64,000 nucleotides of DNA, taken from contig JABJJN010000014.1 in assembly GCA_018660835.1 (NCBI GenBank), positions 1-64,000 on the forward strand. Reading direction: 5' to 3'. Source of the stretch: Gemmatimonadota bacterium (lineage in GTDB: Bacteria > Latescibacterota > UBA2968 > UBA8231). Below, piece by piece: positions 41,750-51,224 of the stretch. A program made the translations under genes and the position numbers. Position 1 is the stretch's first letter; each line of letters starts with the position of its first letter. The notes under the pieces were generated by a model. That model had not been told where the DNA came from. It did no database searches and was given only the letters and a program-made list of their open reading frames with translations.

Positions 41750-41861
41750 GTTGGAAGTTCTCCCTGGGCAATCGGTTCACATATGTTCAAGTCTTAGAAC
41801 TGATGGAGAAATGTACTGACCACCCGCCTATCCAGGTTAGTGGATACCAAGGAGTCGACCT

Positions 41862-42353
41862 GTGACACAGTTGACCGAACTGAGTGCCCTTGCTGGGAGC
41901 TTGCTGAAGAAACGCGGCGACACTGTCGCTGTCGCAGAATCGTCGGCGGGGGGCGTGATCTCTGCAGCGCTGCTGGCGATCCCCGGTGCGTCGGCCTATT
42001 TCAAAGGCGGTGGCGTCGTCTACACAAGCGACGCGAAACAGATCTTGATCGCAGTCTCAGATCAGGCGATGAACGACGAACGTGCTGCCACCGAAGTCCA
42101 CGCACTACACCTTGCTCGCGCCGCCAGAGAGCGGCTCGGTGCCGATTGGGGTATCGGCGAAACGGGTGCCGCTGGACCCACAGGCAATCGTTATGGTGAC
42201 GCTCCAGGCCACAGTTGCATCGGTGTTTCCGGCCCCATCGAGCGCGCCGTGACCATAGAGACAGGACAGACAGATCGCGAACAGAACATGTGGAGCTTCG
42301 CACAGGCGGCCTTTCAGCTACTTGGCGAGTGCCTGCGAGATGAGCGCTCTTAG
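41862..42353 (+). CDS. CinA C-terminal domain protein (PncC-like nicotinamide-nucleotide amidase)
   Basis: A 163-residue standalone CinA_C domain: AESSAGGVISAALLAIPGAS, YFKGGGVVYTSDAK and GETGAAGPTGN. Family members deamidate NMN to nicotinate mononucleotide in NAD salvage; here AESSAGG replaces the usual ESxTGG, and the later glycine-rich loop is longer than in PncC. GTG start with AAGGAG eight bases upstream. The stop codon lies inside the stem of a terminator. Confidence 0.85.
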   Translation: MTQLTELSALAGSLLKKRGDTVAVAESSAGGVISAALLAIPGASAYFKGGGVVYTSDAKQILIAVSDQAMNDERAATEVHALHLARAARERLGADWGIGETGAAGPTGNRYGDAPGHSCIGVSGPIERAVTIETGQTDREQNMWSFAQAAFQLLGECLRDERS

Positions 42354-42379
42354 ACGCAGGGAGTGACCCTGCGTCTAAG
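42349..42379. terminator. Perfect 13-bp stem terminator
   Basis: CTTAGACGCAGGG pairs perfectly with CCCTGCGTCTAAG around AGTGA. It overlaps the cinA-like stop and ends 33 bases before the converging M16 gene, so it can act in both directions although no clear T-run follows. Confidence 0.8.
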
Positions 42380-42411
42380 AGGCTCGCTGATCTAAGGCCT
42401 ATACCCTGTAT

Positions 42412-45153
42412 TCACTCGCCGACGACGCTGACCGTACCCAATCCCAGTGCACGAATGGGCGCCGCAATCGTTGCCAGGTCTCCCACGACAACGATCACGA
42501 GATCATCAGGACTCAGATGCTGGCGCGCCGCATCGATTAACTGCTCCTGTGACACCGCTTCCCAACTGGCCAGCGAGGCGACCCACGCATCGTCGCCGAG
42601 TCCTTGCAGCACGACGGTCTCCAGACCGGCCGCAATGGCACCGACCGATTCGAAGCTGCTGGGATACGTCTTAACCAGCGACGCCCGCGCGTCTGAGAGC
42701 TCCTGTGCTGTGGGCGGGCGATCGGTGACGATCTCTCGCAATTCTTTGACGATCTCCGTAATCGACTCAGACGTGCTCGGTGTCTGCACATTCGTGATGA
42801 CATACATCGGTCCACGGGCACGATCATCCCACAGAGAAAAACCAACACCGTACGTATACCCCTTATCCTCGCGCAGGTTGAGATCGAGTCGCTGAAAAGA
42901 GCCACCCAGGATCTCGCGGACCATTTGAAAGGCAGGGAGATCAGTATCGCTGTAGCGCATACCCAGATTACCCGCGACAATCACACTCTGCGGCGCATTC
43001 GGCTTGTCGACGAGCAAGATCTGCACCCCCTCAGCCGGTGTCGCTTGCAGCTCCGGTTCCGCCGGCACGTCCGCCGACTTCCACTTGCCAAAGTGTCGTT
43101 TCGCCTGCTTGCTCGCCTCTTCTATGCTGATGTCACCAACGAAAACGAGGGCTGCATTGTTGGGTCGATAGTAAGTCTCGTACGTCGAAACCAGATCATC
43201 CCGACTCAGGTCAGAGACCGACGCTGCCGTACCATGGCCGTAGTACAGGGCGCCGCCCCGCACGGGTTGCCACATGAGTCGGCCATAGGGATGATCCTCG
43301 CCGAAGATGGCCGTCATCAGTGCCCGTCGTGAGCGGGCGCTTGGGTCCAGCTCAAATTGCTGCATCTGTCCCAGATAGTGCTCACGCTGGCGCTCGAGTT
43401 CCTCCGCCGAAAACACGGGGTTCAAAGCAACATCCGCCATCAACCCAAGACCGGCGTTGAGACTCTTTTTCAGCACATTCATGCGGATGAAGGAACCATC
43501 GAAGGAACTACCCGTCGCGAGATTCGCGGCAATCGCCCGCGCCTCGTCAGAGATCTCGAGAGCGGAACGTTTCTTCGTCCCTTCATCGAGCATAGCCGCA
43601 ACCAATGTGATCGCTCCTGGCGTGGCCGCATCATCCGCTGTCCAGCCATTCTTGATCACGAGATTTGCTTGCACCAGAGGCAGCGCGTGGTCTTCGACAA
43701 CGAGCACTTCGAGACCATTCGACAGTTGACTGCGATGGATACTGGGGGGCTCGAAGGTGGTCTCTGTGCCAGATGCTGGAGTCTGCGAGCGATCAACCGT
43801 CGCCTCAGCGACAGACAGTGATCCCCGTGGGACGATCTCCAATACGGCGCGACGATCTGGCTGCAGGAACTGCCGCACCGTGGCATTGATCGATTCCACC
43901 GTCGCCGAGCGATAGCGCGCCAGATCACCGGCGAAGCCATTCGGATCGCCTTGTGCCGTGTTATAGAGACCGAGGCGACCGGCGATACCGTAGAACCCAC
44001 CGATATGCTCGAGTCCACGAATAAAGGTCGCTTCCCATGAGACCATCACAAGATCAAGTTCCTCCTGTGATACGCCCTCGCTCAGCAACAGAGCAAGCTC
44101 TTCGTCGAGGACGGCCGCAATCTCAGCCAGACTATGACCTTCACGAGCGGTGACGGTGATCTCGTATTCACTACTGAGGGCTCGAGACGACTGTCGTGCC
44201 GACACATTCTGGGCGATCTGTCGATCGTAGACGAGGGACTTGAACAGTCGCGATGTCTTGCCACCGGTGAGAATCGATGACAGCAGATCGAATTCGGCAT
44301 CCCCTGGCGCAGCCAGCCCCGGCGTGTGCCAGACATAGTACAGACGCGACAGATCGACATCGTCCTCGGCAACGGCACGTCGCTCTCCATCCAGCGTCGG
44401 CACCCACTCCCGCATGCGATCCACCGCAGGTCCAGGAGGGATCGAGGCGAAATATTGGTCGATCAACTCTCTCGCAACAGCCGGATCAAAATCGCCGCCC
44501 ACAACCAGCGTCGCATTGTTGGGTGTGTAGTAGTTGCGGAAGAAATCAGACACGTCCTCCAGAGAGGCTGCCGTCAGATCTTGCTGCGAACCGATGACTG
44601 GCCAGGAATACGGGTGGTTCTTGGGATACATGAGATCCGCCAAAATCAACGACGACTTGGCATAGGGCCGATTCTCGTAGCTCTGTCGACGTTCGTTTTT
44701 CACGACATCGCGCTGATTGTCGAGTTTCTCCTGCGTCATCGCCGGCAGCAGAAAACCCATGCGATCCGACTCGAGCCACAACACAAGCTCCAGGTGTTCA
44801 CTCGGCACATCCTGCAGATACATCGTCCAGTCTTCACTGGTGCCACCGTTGACGTAGGCGCCCACCTTGTTCAGCGGTTCGAAGTATTCGCGATCGTGAT
44901 TCTCCGACCCCTGGAACATCATGTGCTCGAAGAGGTGCGCAAAGCCTGTGCGTCCAACCTCTTCGTCCTTTGAGCCCACGTCGTAGACGACATGTACGGA
45001 GACTTTGGGGAGAGAATGATTCTCGTAGAAGACGACGTCGAGGCCATTGGCCAATTCGTACTTCTCGATATCAAGTTGCGGTGCGTCCTGCGCCAGTGTT
45101 TCACCGAGCAGTGCAACTGCGAGGATGGCGCATGTCCAGTAGAGGGTCTTCAT
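42412..45153 (-). CDS. Secreted M16 (pitrilysin-type) zinc metallopeptidase, two-domain
   Basis: A 913-residue periplasmic or secreted peptidase with a signal peptide (LYWTCAILAVALLGETLAQ). The N-terminal M16 half has the inverted zinc motif HLFEH (residues 73-77) with the downstream Glu region; the C-terminal half is the inactive partner domain (ALVFVGDISIEEASKQAKRHF, SVIVAGNLGMRY). Two fused halves form a clam that degrades short peptides. The start at MKTLYW is chosen for the signal peptide; 17 codons upstream are possible. Confidence 0.9.
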   Translation of the reverse strand: MKTLYWTCAILAVALLGETLAQDAPQLDIEKYELANGLDVVFYENHSLPKVSVHVVYDVGSKDEEVGRTGFAHLFEHMMFQGSENHDREYFEPLNKVGAYVNGGTSEDWTMYLQDVPSEHLELVLWLESDRMGFLLPAMTQEKLDNQRDVVKNERRQSYENRPYAKSSLILADLMYPKNHPYSWPVIGSQQDLTAASLEDVSDFFRNYYTPNNATLVVGGDFDPAVARELIDQYFASIPPGPAVDRMREWVPTLDGERRAVAEDDVDLSRLYYVWHTPGLAAPGDAEFDLLSSILTGGKTSRLFKSLVYDRQIAQNVSARQSSRALSSEYEITVTAREGHSLAEIAAVLDEELALLLSEGVSQEELDLVMVSWEATFIRGLEHIGGFYGIAGRLGLYNTAQGDPNGFAGDLARYRSATVESINATVRQFLQPDRRAVLEIVPRGSLSVAEATVDRSQTPASGTETTFEPPSIHRSQLSNGLEVLVVEDHALPLVQANLVIKNGWTADDAATPGAITLVAAMLDEGTKKRSALEISDEARAIAANLATGSSFDGSFIRMNVLKKSLNAGLGLMADVALNPVFSAEELERQREHYLGQMQQFELDPSARSRRALMTAIFGEDHPYGRLMWQPVRGGALYYGHGTAASVSDLSRDDLVSTYETYYRPNNAALVFVGDISIEEASKQAKRHFGKWKSADVPAEPELQATPAEGVQILLVDKPNAPQSVIVAGNLGMRYSDTDLPAFQMVREILGGSFQRLDLNLREDKGYTYGVGFSLWDDRARGPMYVITNVQTPSTSESITEIVKELREIVTDRPPTAQELSDARASLVKTYPSSFESVGAIAAGLETVVLQGLGDDAWVASLASWEAVSQEQLIDAARQHLSPDDLVIVVVGDLATIAAPIRALGLGTVSVVGE

Positions 45154-45320
45154 CTTGTGTTTGTGCTCCTCGATTTGGTGCTGATTATTCTGATCAATCC
45201 CCACTGATCTTATGTGTCCAAGGCCTGCAGAGCCAGTAATTCCAACTGTCCGTCACATTGGCAAGCTTCACGCCAGGTCACCGTCGCCTGCCACGTGTTG
45301 AGTGGCCGTCCCAAACCCGG

Positions 45321-45620
45321 TCAGGGCAGCACGTCGAGGATCTGTGCCATCGCCTGCTTATATGCCTGCAGGGCGCTACGCCCCGTCCGCGTCAAGGCAT
45401 AGGTCGTACGCGGTCGCCCATCTGCGAGTTCCTTCGTTACGCTCACGATCTTGGCGTCCTCAAGCTTCGTCATCTGCACAGACAGATTGCCACGACTCAT
45501 TCCGCTTTGCCGCAAGACATACATGAAATCGGCTCGGCCCAGCACACTCAGCAGAGCCAGAACGCGCAGACGGGCCGGCTCATGAATCAATCCATCGATG
45601 TCGGGTAGTGGATCGGTCAT
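45321..45620 (-). CDS. Winged-helix transcriptional regulator (HTH_34/MarR-like)
   Basis: A 99-residue DNA-binding protein: EPARLRVLALLSVLGRADFM, recognition helix SRGNLSVQMTKLEDA and wing KELADGRPRTTYALT. Such small regulators usually repress an adjacent membrane-protein operon. ATG 45620 or GTG 45626 could be the start; GTG would overlap the upstream stop (GTGA). It is the second gene after a membrane protein and probably binds the paired palindromes at 46265-46293. Confidence 0.85.
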   Translation of the reverse strand: MTDPLPDIDGLIHEPARLRVLALLSVLGRADFMYVLRQSGMSRGNLSVQMTKLEDAKIVSVTKELADGRPRTTYALTRTGRSALQAYKQAMAQILDVLP

Positions 45621-45622
45621 TG

Positions 45623-46213
45623 TCACGCCGCCTGCTCGAAAGCATCGGCGTCTCGTCTGAAATTGTACAGCAGCTTCGTGCCCATCGCCTGCACCACGAC
45701 ACCGGTGCACAGAAAGGGCACGGCTGGTGTCCACTGTGTCACGGCTGTGATGACACCGCTGATGATGAGGACCAGCGCATAGACATGGAAACGACGCGCC
45801 GTGGTGAGCCAACCTGCGAAGAATGCCAGAATCGCCGTCAGGGCTCCGGGAACGCCATTGATGAAGCTGCCAACGAAATCGCCGCCCTCGGACTTATACA
45901 GATAGGCCCCGCCTGACACAGCCAGACAGGCCATCGCCGTGAAGATCACGTAGCCCGCGACGATCCACTTCAGATTTCGCCTCTTCCGCTTACGAGAGAA
46001 TTCAACGAATCCAGCTCGGGGTTCCACAAGGGCTCGCCGCAGTGGAAACCAAAACGCCGGCATCAACACGATGACGAAGCTGGCTAAGAAGACGACATTG
46101 GACCACCAGAGAATGCCCACCGCTGTCAGAGAGAGACCGCACATCAGGTCGAGTAGACCATCGTCCCAATAGGCCCCATACAGTTGCTGCTCCATCTGTG
46201 TGTTTTCCAGCAT
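45623..46213 (-). CDS. Multi-pass membrane protein, unknown function
   Basis: A 196-residue protein with five hydrophobic helices (LMCGLSLTAVGILWW, VFLASFVIVLMPAFWF, WIVAGYVIFTAMACLAVSGG, GALTAILAFFAGWL, LIISGVITAVT). I do not recognise the family. The start at 46213 is favoured by GGGGAGG seven bases upstream; 17 more in-frame codons precede it. Co-transcribed with the winged-helix regulator, as in many stress-responsive regulator/membrane pairs. Confidence 0.75.
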   Translation of the reverse strand: MLENTQMEQQLYGAYWDDGLLDLMCGLSLTAVGILWWSNVVFLASFVIVLMPAFWFPLRRALVEPRAGFVEFSRKRKRRNLKWIVAGYVIFTAMACLAVSGGAYLYKSEGGDFVGSFINGVPGALTAILAFFAGWLTTARRFHVYALVLIISGVITAVTQWTPAVPFLCTGVVVQAMGTKLLYNFRRDADAFEQAA

Positions 46214-46264
46214 GACCCGCCTCCCCTTCGGCGTGTGCGTTTCCTGAACCGTAGTCTGTAACAC

Positions 46265-46293
46265 GAACTGAGTTCGTAATGTGAACTTAGTTC
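46265..46293. promoter_or_regulatory. Twin palindromic operators
   Basis: GAACTgAGTTC (46265-46275) and GAACTtAGTTC (46283-46293) are 18 bases apart centre to centre, on the same helical face within error. They lie about 55-80 bases upstream of the membrane-protein start and are the likely target of the winged-helix regulator. Confidence 0.65.
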
Positions 46294-46621
46294 ATACCAT
46301 AAACTTATGCAAGAGAATCAGCAGGAAAGACAAGAAGGACCGATGTGAGAGACCGTCGCGCTGCAAGTTGTCCGGGTCGTGCCAGCGGGCTCTGCTCCGG
46401 GAGAGAGCGGCACGCAGTAGGCGACGGCGGCAACAGATGCCCAACCTGCTGGCCATATTCCCCCACACACGTCACATCCCTTTATTTGGGCCACGCACGA
46501 TATTCTGGCCACGTAAGACTTGGCGTGCTCATTGGTTGCTCGGACAGGACTCTACCAGCACCCGCCATGACCACTGCCACCAGAGTCGAAAAACCACATG
46601 CCAGGGAAGCTGAGCACCGAT
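46294..46621. other. Intergenic region without a recognised gene
   Basis: About 330 bp between the regulator operators and the PhyH start. An arginine-rich open frame on the plus strand shows no family or start-site support. No terminator or clear promoter was found by eye. Confidence 0.4.
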
Positions 46622-47440
46622 ATGAGTCTCACTGAAGACCAAATCGAGGACTATCGTCACAATGGCTATCTCGTGATCGACGATGTGTTCAGCACGCAGC
46701 GGGTCGCACAACTGCGCGCCGCTGCCGACTCCGAAGCGATTTGTGCTGCCGTCGATGAACGCGGGGGCAGTGAACGCACGGTGCATCTGCTTGAGATCAC
46801 CCGACGTCATCCGGAATTCAATCAGCTGTCCTACGACGAACGTATCCTCTCTCGCTTGCGCCCCTTGATCGGTGATGACATCCAGCTCCAACACTCCAAA
46901 CTCGCCACCAAACCTGCAGTCGCCGGCGTCGGCCCCTATCGCTGGCACCAGGACTTCGCCTTTTTCCCCCACACCAACACCCATCTTGCCGCCGTCATGG
47001 TCATGCTCGACGATGCGACACCTGAAAATGGCTGCATGCAGTTTCTACCTGGCAGCCATCGCATGGGGTTGCTCAATCATCTCGACGGCGATGGCAATTT
47101 CGCCGAGTGCCAGGAGCGCCACCTGTGGGCCGATGCATCCAAACTTGTCGACATCACGCCCCGGGCGGGTGGCATCAGCATTCACCACTGTCTCATGCTA
47201 CACGGCTCCCCGCCGAATACGTTGGGTCAGCCACGCCGCGGTCTGGTGTATCAGTATCGTGCCGACGACGCCTATCAATTGGCGGATCATGTCTTCGCTG
47301 ATACGGGTACCGTCGTCAGTGGCGAGCGCCGAGGTCGCGTACGCTGCGAGGAGATGGCTGTGGCTCTGCCGCGACGAGCGGCCCCTGGCGATCCGTATGG
47401 AGATGCATGGAATCAGATCGGCTCTGAGGTAGACCTGTGA
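46622..47440 (+). CDS. Phytanoyl-CoA dioxygenase (PhyH) family protein
   Basis: A 272-residue Fe(II)/2-oxoglutarate dioxygenase. Iron ligands: HQD (109-111) and His194 (LMLHGSPPNT); 2-oxoglutarate Arg near 206 (GQPRRGL). Conserved GCMQFLPGSH. ATG 46598 is an alternative start eight codons upstream. It overlaps the nucleoside hydrolase gene by four bases (GTGA) and is the first gene of a four-gene operon, which points to a role in modifying the same substrate. Confidence 0.88.
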   Translation: MSLTEDQIEDYRHNGYLVIDDVFSTQRVAQLRAAADSEAICAAVDERGGSERTVHLLEITRRHPEFNQLSYDERILSRLRPLIGDDIQLQHSKLATKPAVAGVGPYRWHQDFAFFPHTNTHLAAVMVMLDDATPENGCMQFLPGSHRMGLLNHLDGDGNFAECQERHLWADASKLVDITPRAGGISIHHCLMLHGSPPNTLGQPRRGLVYQYRADDAYQLADHVFADTGTVVSGERRGRVRCEEMAVALPRRAAPGDPYGDAWNQIGSEVDL

Positions 47441-48324
47441 TCGACATCATCCTGGACACTGATATCGGCGGCGATATCGACGATGCCCTGTGTCTTGCCC
47501 TGGCACTCAATAGCCCAGAGATCAGCCTTCGTGCCGTAACGACAGTGAACACCGACCCGCCACTGCGGGCACGCCTGGCAGCGAGGATGACCCACACCTT
47601 CGGCCAACCGGAGATACCAGTGGCACCGGGCTGCAAGGCGATGTTTGATGGGGCACCGACCTATTGCAAAGACATCAACCACGCCGTCGTCCTCACCCTG
47701 GATGATCCCATTCCAACCGGCGATGGCGTCGATCTGCTCATTGAGACGGCGCGTCGACACGCCGGCCGAATTGTCATCGTCGGTATTGGCCCCTGGACAA
47801 ACATCGCCACCGCTTTCGAGCGTGCCCCAGACCTCCGCGGTTGTGTTGCGCGACTCGTCTTGATGGGCGGTCAGTTGGATCCACCCGGCCCCGAGTCGAA
47901 TATCCGCTGTGATCCGGTGGCAGCAGCTTATGTGCTGAATCTGCCGGTCCCGAAGCTGCTGGTACCACTGGATGTAACATCCCGACAGATCTATGCAGCC
48001 GCCGACCATGGGGATCTGCTACGCCGCGGCCTGCCAGAGACCAATCTCGTGCGCGACTTCCTGCGCGCATTTCAGTTGGGTCGCTGTCAGGGCGACCCGT
48101 CGCGGGCGCCCGTGCTCCACGATCCTCTCGCACTGGCCCTCGCCTTCGACGACAGCCTGATCACGAGTCGTCAGGATCTGCGGATCGACATAGAACATCG
48201 CGATGGCGAAGCAGTCACGATCGCCGTCGACGGCGATCCCAATGCCGACGTGGTTCGTGCTGTCGACGAAGAACGCTTCGCTGAGTTGTTCAGAAAACGC
48301 ATCGCGATGCTGGACGAGGCCTGA
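47437..48324 (+). CDS. Inosine-uridine preferring nucleoside hydrolase family protein
   Basis: A 295-residue Ca-dependent N-glycosidase fold. The N-terminal acidic motif is LDTDIGGDIDDALCLALAL (one residue longer than DTDxGxDD), followed by VGIGPWTNIATAF, NIRCDPVAAAYVL and HDPLALALAF (metal Asp). It splits the N-glycosidic bond of nucleosides to base and ribose. The GTG overlaps the PhyH stop, and the sialidase-like gene follows two bases after the stop, so it is embedded in the operon. Confidence 0.9.
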   Translation: MIDIILDTDIGGDIDDALCLALALNSPEISLRAVTTVNTDPPLRARLAARMTHTFGQPEIPVAPGCKAMFDGAPTYCKDINHAVVLTLDDPIPTGDGVDLLIETARRHAGRIVIVGIGPWTNIATAFERAPDLRGCVARLVLMGGQLDPPGPESNIRCDPVAAAYVLNLPVPKLLVPLDVTSRQIYAAADHGDLLRRGLPETNLVRDFLRAFQLGRCQGDPSRAPVLHDPLALALAFDDSLITSRQDLRIDIEHRDGEAVTIAVDGDPNADVVRAVDEERFAELFRKRIAMLDEA

Positions 48325-48325
48325 C

Positions 48326-49558
48326 GTGTTAGCTCTTGAATTCGAAGACCCTGTCGTCATTGCTCGCGCCACAGGTCCTCTGCAGCCACAGGAGGCGACC
48401 CACCACTACTGCAATGCGGGTCGTGGCGCTGACGGCTCGATCATCGCCCATATGACCTTGCATCCTGATCGCGCCCGGCCACCGGGCGCTCGAGTACCGG
48501 TGCAACTACCGGGCGCGGCCCACACGTCCTACTTGTTCCGGCCTCATCAGATGCACCCCGACTATCAGTGGCCCCATGAATATGCCACTTCGCGCTCCGT
48601 CGACGGCGGCCGCACGTGGAGCCAGTTACAACCCACAGAAGGCCACAATGCAGTGCCCCTCGGCGACCTGACCCTCGCACAACAGCATCGCGCCTGGCTC
48701 GTTGAGCCAGGGCTTGCCGTCACTTGCCTGGTGGAATCAGGCGACCATGGTGCGTCCTGGCGAGAGCGCCCCGATGTGCTCTTCCGCTATCCACCAGACC
48801 TGCCGCTGACACCAAGGCAGGACGATGTCTCCGGTAGCGTGATGGCCCTCAACTTTGAGAATTGCAACACGATGCAGATTGCCACCGACGGCTCACTCAT
48901 CACCTTTGCCACCGCCGTCCGGCAAGAGGGGGATCTGACCTGGTGGTTCCCCATCCTCTTCCGCAGTGTCGATGGCGGCTTCAGCTTCGATTTTGTCTCG
49001 CTGCCGTGTGGCGCAGACAAACCCGATGACTCCCATGGGTATACAGAACCGACGCTTGCACGCTTGCCCAATGGCGACCTGCTCACCGTGTTCCGTGTCG
49101 AGTATCACACGCCAATGCGGGCGATGATGCAGTGTCGCTCATCAGATGATGGACTCACGTGGACCAGACCCGAAGTCTGCCCGGGAGTACCACCCGTGTT
49201 CCCCGCGCGCAAAATCCCCGTCGTCAACACCGGCAAGACACACCTGAATGCCGTCGCCGTGTCGCCGGATCTCGCCGTCTTGCCGAATGGTGTCATCGTG
49301 TTGACCTATGGCAGACCGGGACAGTATCTGGCCTTCAGTGAGGACGGATCGGGCGCTGCATGGCATGATCGCGTCGCTGTCGTTGCCGAGCATTCCCTCT
49401 TTGGAGTCAACGATGCCAGTTCGGCCATGGCCGGTGTCACCGCGATCAGCGACGATGAGTTCCTACTTGTCTATGACGTGCGCAACTATCAGTCATCGAC
49501 GTTGCCGGATCCTGCAAATACCGTCTTCGCCTTACGCGGTCGAGCCGCAATTCGCTGA
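48326..49558 (+). CDS. Sialidase-like BNR-repeat propeller protein
   Basis: A 410-residue protein with a six-bladed sialidase-type propeller. Asp-box motifs are visible: SVDGGRTWSQ, SVDGGFSFDF and SSDDGLTWTR. Acidic and Arg clusters of the active site cannot be assigned by eye. No signal peptide is visible, so it is likely cytosolic unless the start is wrong. It begins with GTG 48326 behind a GAGG stretch, two bases after the nucleoside hydrolase stop. It could be an exo-glycosidase for a sialic-acid-like or other terminal sugar. Confidence 0.8.
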   Translation: MLALEFEDPVVIARATGPLQPQEATHHYCNAGRGADGSIIAHMTLHPDRARPPGARVPVQLPGAAHTSYLFRPHQMHPDYQWPHEYATSRSVDGGRTWSQLQPTEGHNAVPLGDLTLAQQHRAWLVEPGLAVTCLVESGDHGASWRERPDVLFRYPPDLPLTPRQDDVSGSVMALNFENCNTMQIATDGSLITFATAVRQEGDLTWWFPILFRSVDGGFSFDFVSLPCGADKPDDSHGYTEPTLARLPNGDLLTVFRVEYHTPMRAMMQCRSSDDGLTWTRPEVCPGVPPVFPARKIPVVNTGKTHLNAVAVSPDLAVLPNGVIVLTYGRPGQYLAFSEDGSGAAWHDRVAVVAEHSLFGVNDASSAMAGVTAISDDEFLLVYDVRNYQSSTLPDPANTVFALRGRAAIR

Positions 49559-49573
49559 AGAAAGAGGCCTCAC

Positions 49574-51178
49574 ATGAGCCAACTCCAACACGTCAACACA
49601 ACCGACCTGCGTGCCGCATTGCAGTTGGCCTGTCGCTGCATGGGAAACATCTTTGATGCGGATGATCCCGTGTCGGCATCCTTCATGGGCTCCAGCGTCT
49701 GGCCCAAGGTCCACATGCAGTTCAGTCCATATCATTCCGAGTCGCACGGACCAGGCCGACATCTGAATGCAATGCTCGCGGTAGAAGCTGCGGGGATCGA
49801 GGTCGACGAGCAGGTGATCCGTCATCATCGCGCCACGGCCTTCTTCTCCTATGGCGGGGCACTTCCTCTGCCGCTCAATCGGCAACAGGTCGATGGCCCC
49901 CTCGTCAACTTCTGCCCGCACAATCTGCGCGAGGGTTTTCATGCGCTGAGTGCCTTGGGCACTTGGCGCCACGACGAGGAGGCAGTGCAGCTCGCTGAGA
50001 AGAGTATCGCCTGCGTTTTTGATCATTGGTCAGCCGACAAGGGCTGGGATGTGTCGCGCCTGCAATCACAGGGATTGCAGTTCCAGGAGTGCCAGGGTTT
50101 CGTCCATGGAGAAGCGCGGATGCTTGGCCCTCTCGTCAAGCTGCATCGCGTCACCGCGAGTCCAGCGGTCCTCGAACTGGCTCTTGTCGTGGCGGACAAG
50201 ATGATGACGGACGTATTTGTCGAAGATGGCTCCTACGATCCGCAGCGTATGGGCACGACCCACATCCACTCGATCACCTGCTGCCTCTCCTCACTGGCCG
50301 AGTTGGGCAGCCATTTGCAGGACGTGTCGATCCTGCAGCGTGTGCGGGCCTTTTACGACAATGGCCTATGGCAACTTCGCGATCTCATTGGCTGGACACC
50401 GGAGTCGATTGATCAACCAGACTCCGACCATGGTGAGGCGAACAATACGGGTGATATTCTCGAAACGGCATTGATCCTCGGACGTCATGGCGCTGCGCAC
50501 GCCTTTGCCGACGCGGAGCGCATCCTGCGCTGCCATCTGCTGCCTTCGCAGTTGCGAGATGCGTCCTTTATCGAAAATCCACCGAATCCCGATGGCATAG
50601 ATGGCCTGCACAATGTCGCAGATCGCCATCTGGGTGCCTGGGGATTCCCTGCCCCCTATGGCCATCGTTCTCTTGGGAAAGGCCGCAAGAACACGTCCTT
50701 CAACATGGATATTGTCGGCGGCGCGTGCGCCTCAGTTGCCGCTGCCTGGCGTGACGCGGTCACGACAGACGCCTCCGGAATTCAGGTGAATCTGCTCTTC
50801 GATCACGAGTCCGCTGCAGCGACGGTGTCTTCACCATACGCCAGCGGCGGACGCCTCATTGTCTGCGTGCGTCGACCGCAACTACTACGCATTCGCATCC
50901 CTCCCTGGGCCACCTCGAGCCTGCGAGTCGAGGGCCCCGGCCTGGGGCTTGCGTCCGATGCCACCACGCCGACTTGGCGTGTGCTTGGCGATCACCTGGT
51001 GATCCCGCACCCCGTCGTCGGCGCGAACATCGATGTGCATCTGCCACTGACAGTTCAGGAGGTGACCTTGTCGCCCACGCTGCACCGAAACCCGATCCGC
51101 CTGCGTCTAGGTGGCGATGCACCGGCCGCCATGGATTGCTGGGACGCGGACTGGACCTACTTTCCCGCCTGGTCGTGA
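49574..51178 (+). CDS. Six-hairpin glycosidase-like protein (GH127-like)
   Basis: A 534-residue protein of unknown exact family. The first 400 residues are mainly helical with hairpin-type repeats (LRAALQLACRCMGNIF, EGFHALSALGTWRHDEEAVQLAEKS). The last 130 look like a beta-sandwich (LLRIRIPPWATS), a pattern seen in DUF1680/GH127-type arabinofuranosidases. No catalytic Glu/Cys pair could be assigned with confidence, and no signal peptide is present. It is the last gene of the PhyH operon, 15 bases after the propeller gene with AGAGG upstream. Confidence 0.65.
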   Translation: MSQLQHVNTTDLRAALQLACRCMGNIFDADDPVSASFMGSSVWPKVHMQFSPYHSESHGPGRHLNAMLAVEAAGIEVDEQVIRHHRATAFFSYGGALPLPLNRQQVDGPLVNFCPHNLREGFHALSALGTWRHDEEAVQLAEKSIACVFDHWSADKGWDVSRLQSQGLQFQECQGFVHGEARMLGPLVKLHRVTASPAVLELALVVADKMMTDVFVEDGSYDPQRMGTTHIHSITCCLSSLAELGSHLQDVSILQRVRAFYDNGLWQLRDLIGWTPESIDQPDSDHGEANNTGDILETALILGRHGAAHAFADAERILRCHLLPSQLRDASFIENPPNPDGIDGLHNVADRHLGAWGFPAPYGHRSLGKGRKNTSFNMDIVGGACASVAAAWRDAVTTDASGIQVNLLFDHESAAATVSSPYASGGRLIVCVRRPQLLRIRIPPWATSSLRVEGPGLGLASDATTPTWRVLGDHLVIPHPVVGANIDVHLPLTVQEVTLSPTLHRNPIRLRLGGDAPAAMDCWDADWTYFPAWS

Positions 51179-51224
51179 ACTTTCCACCTGGACAAGGGCC
51201 GCCAGAACTTCACGTATCTGCTCT

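Noticed and set aside
46281..46613. 110-codon plus-strand open frame in the gap before the PhyH gene
   Set aside because: Arg- and Cys-rich with no start site or family; the stretch is treated as intergenic.
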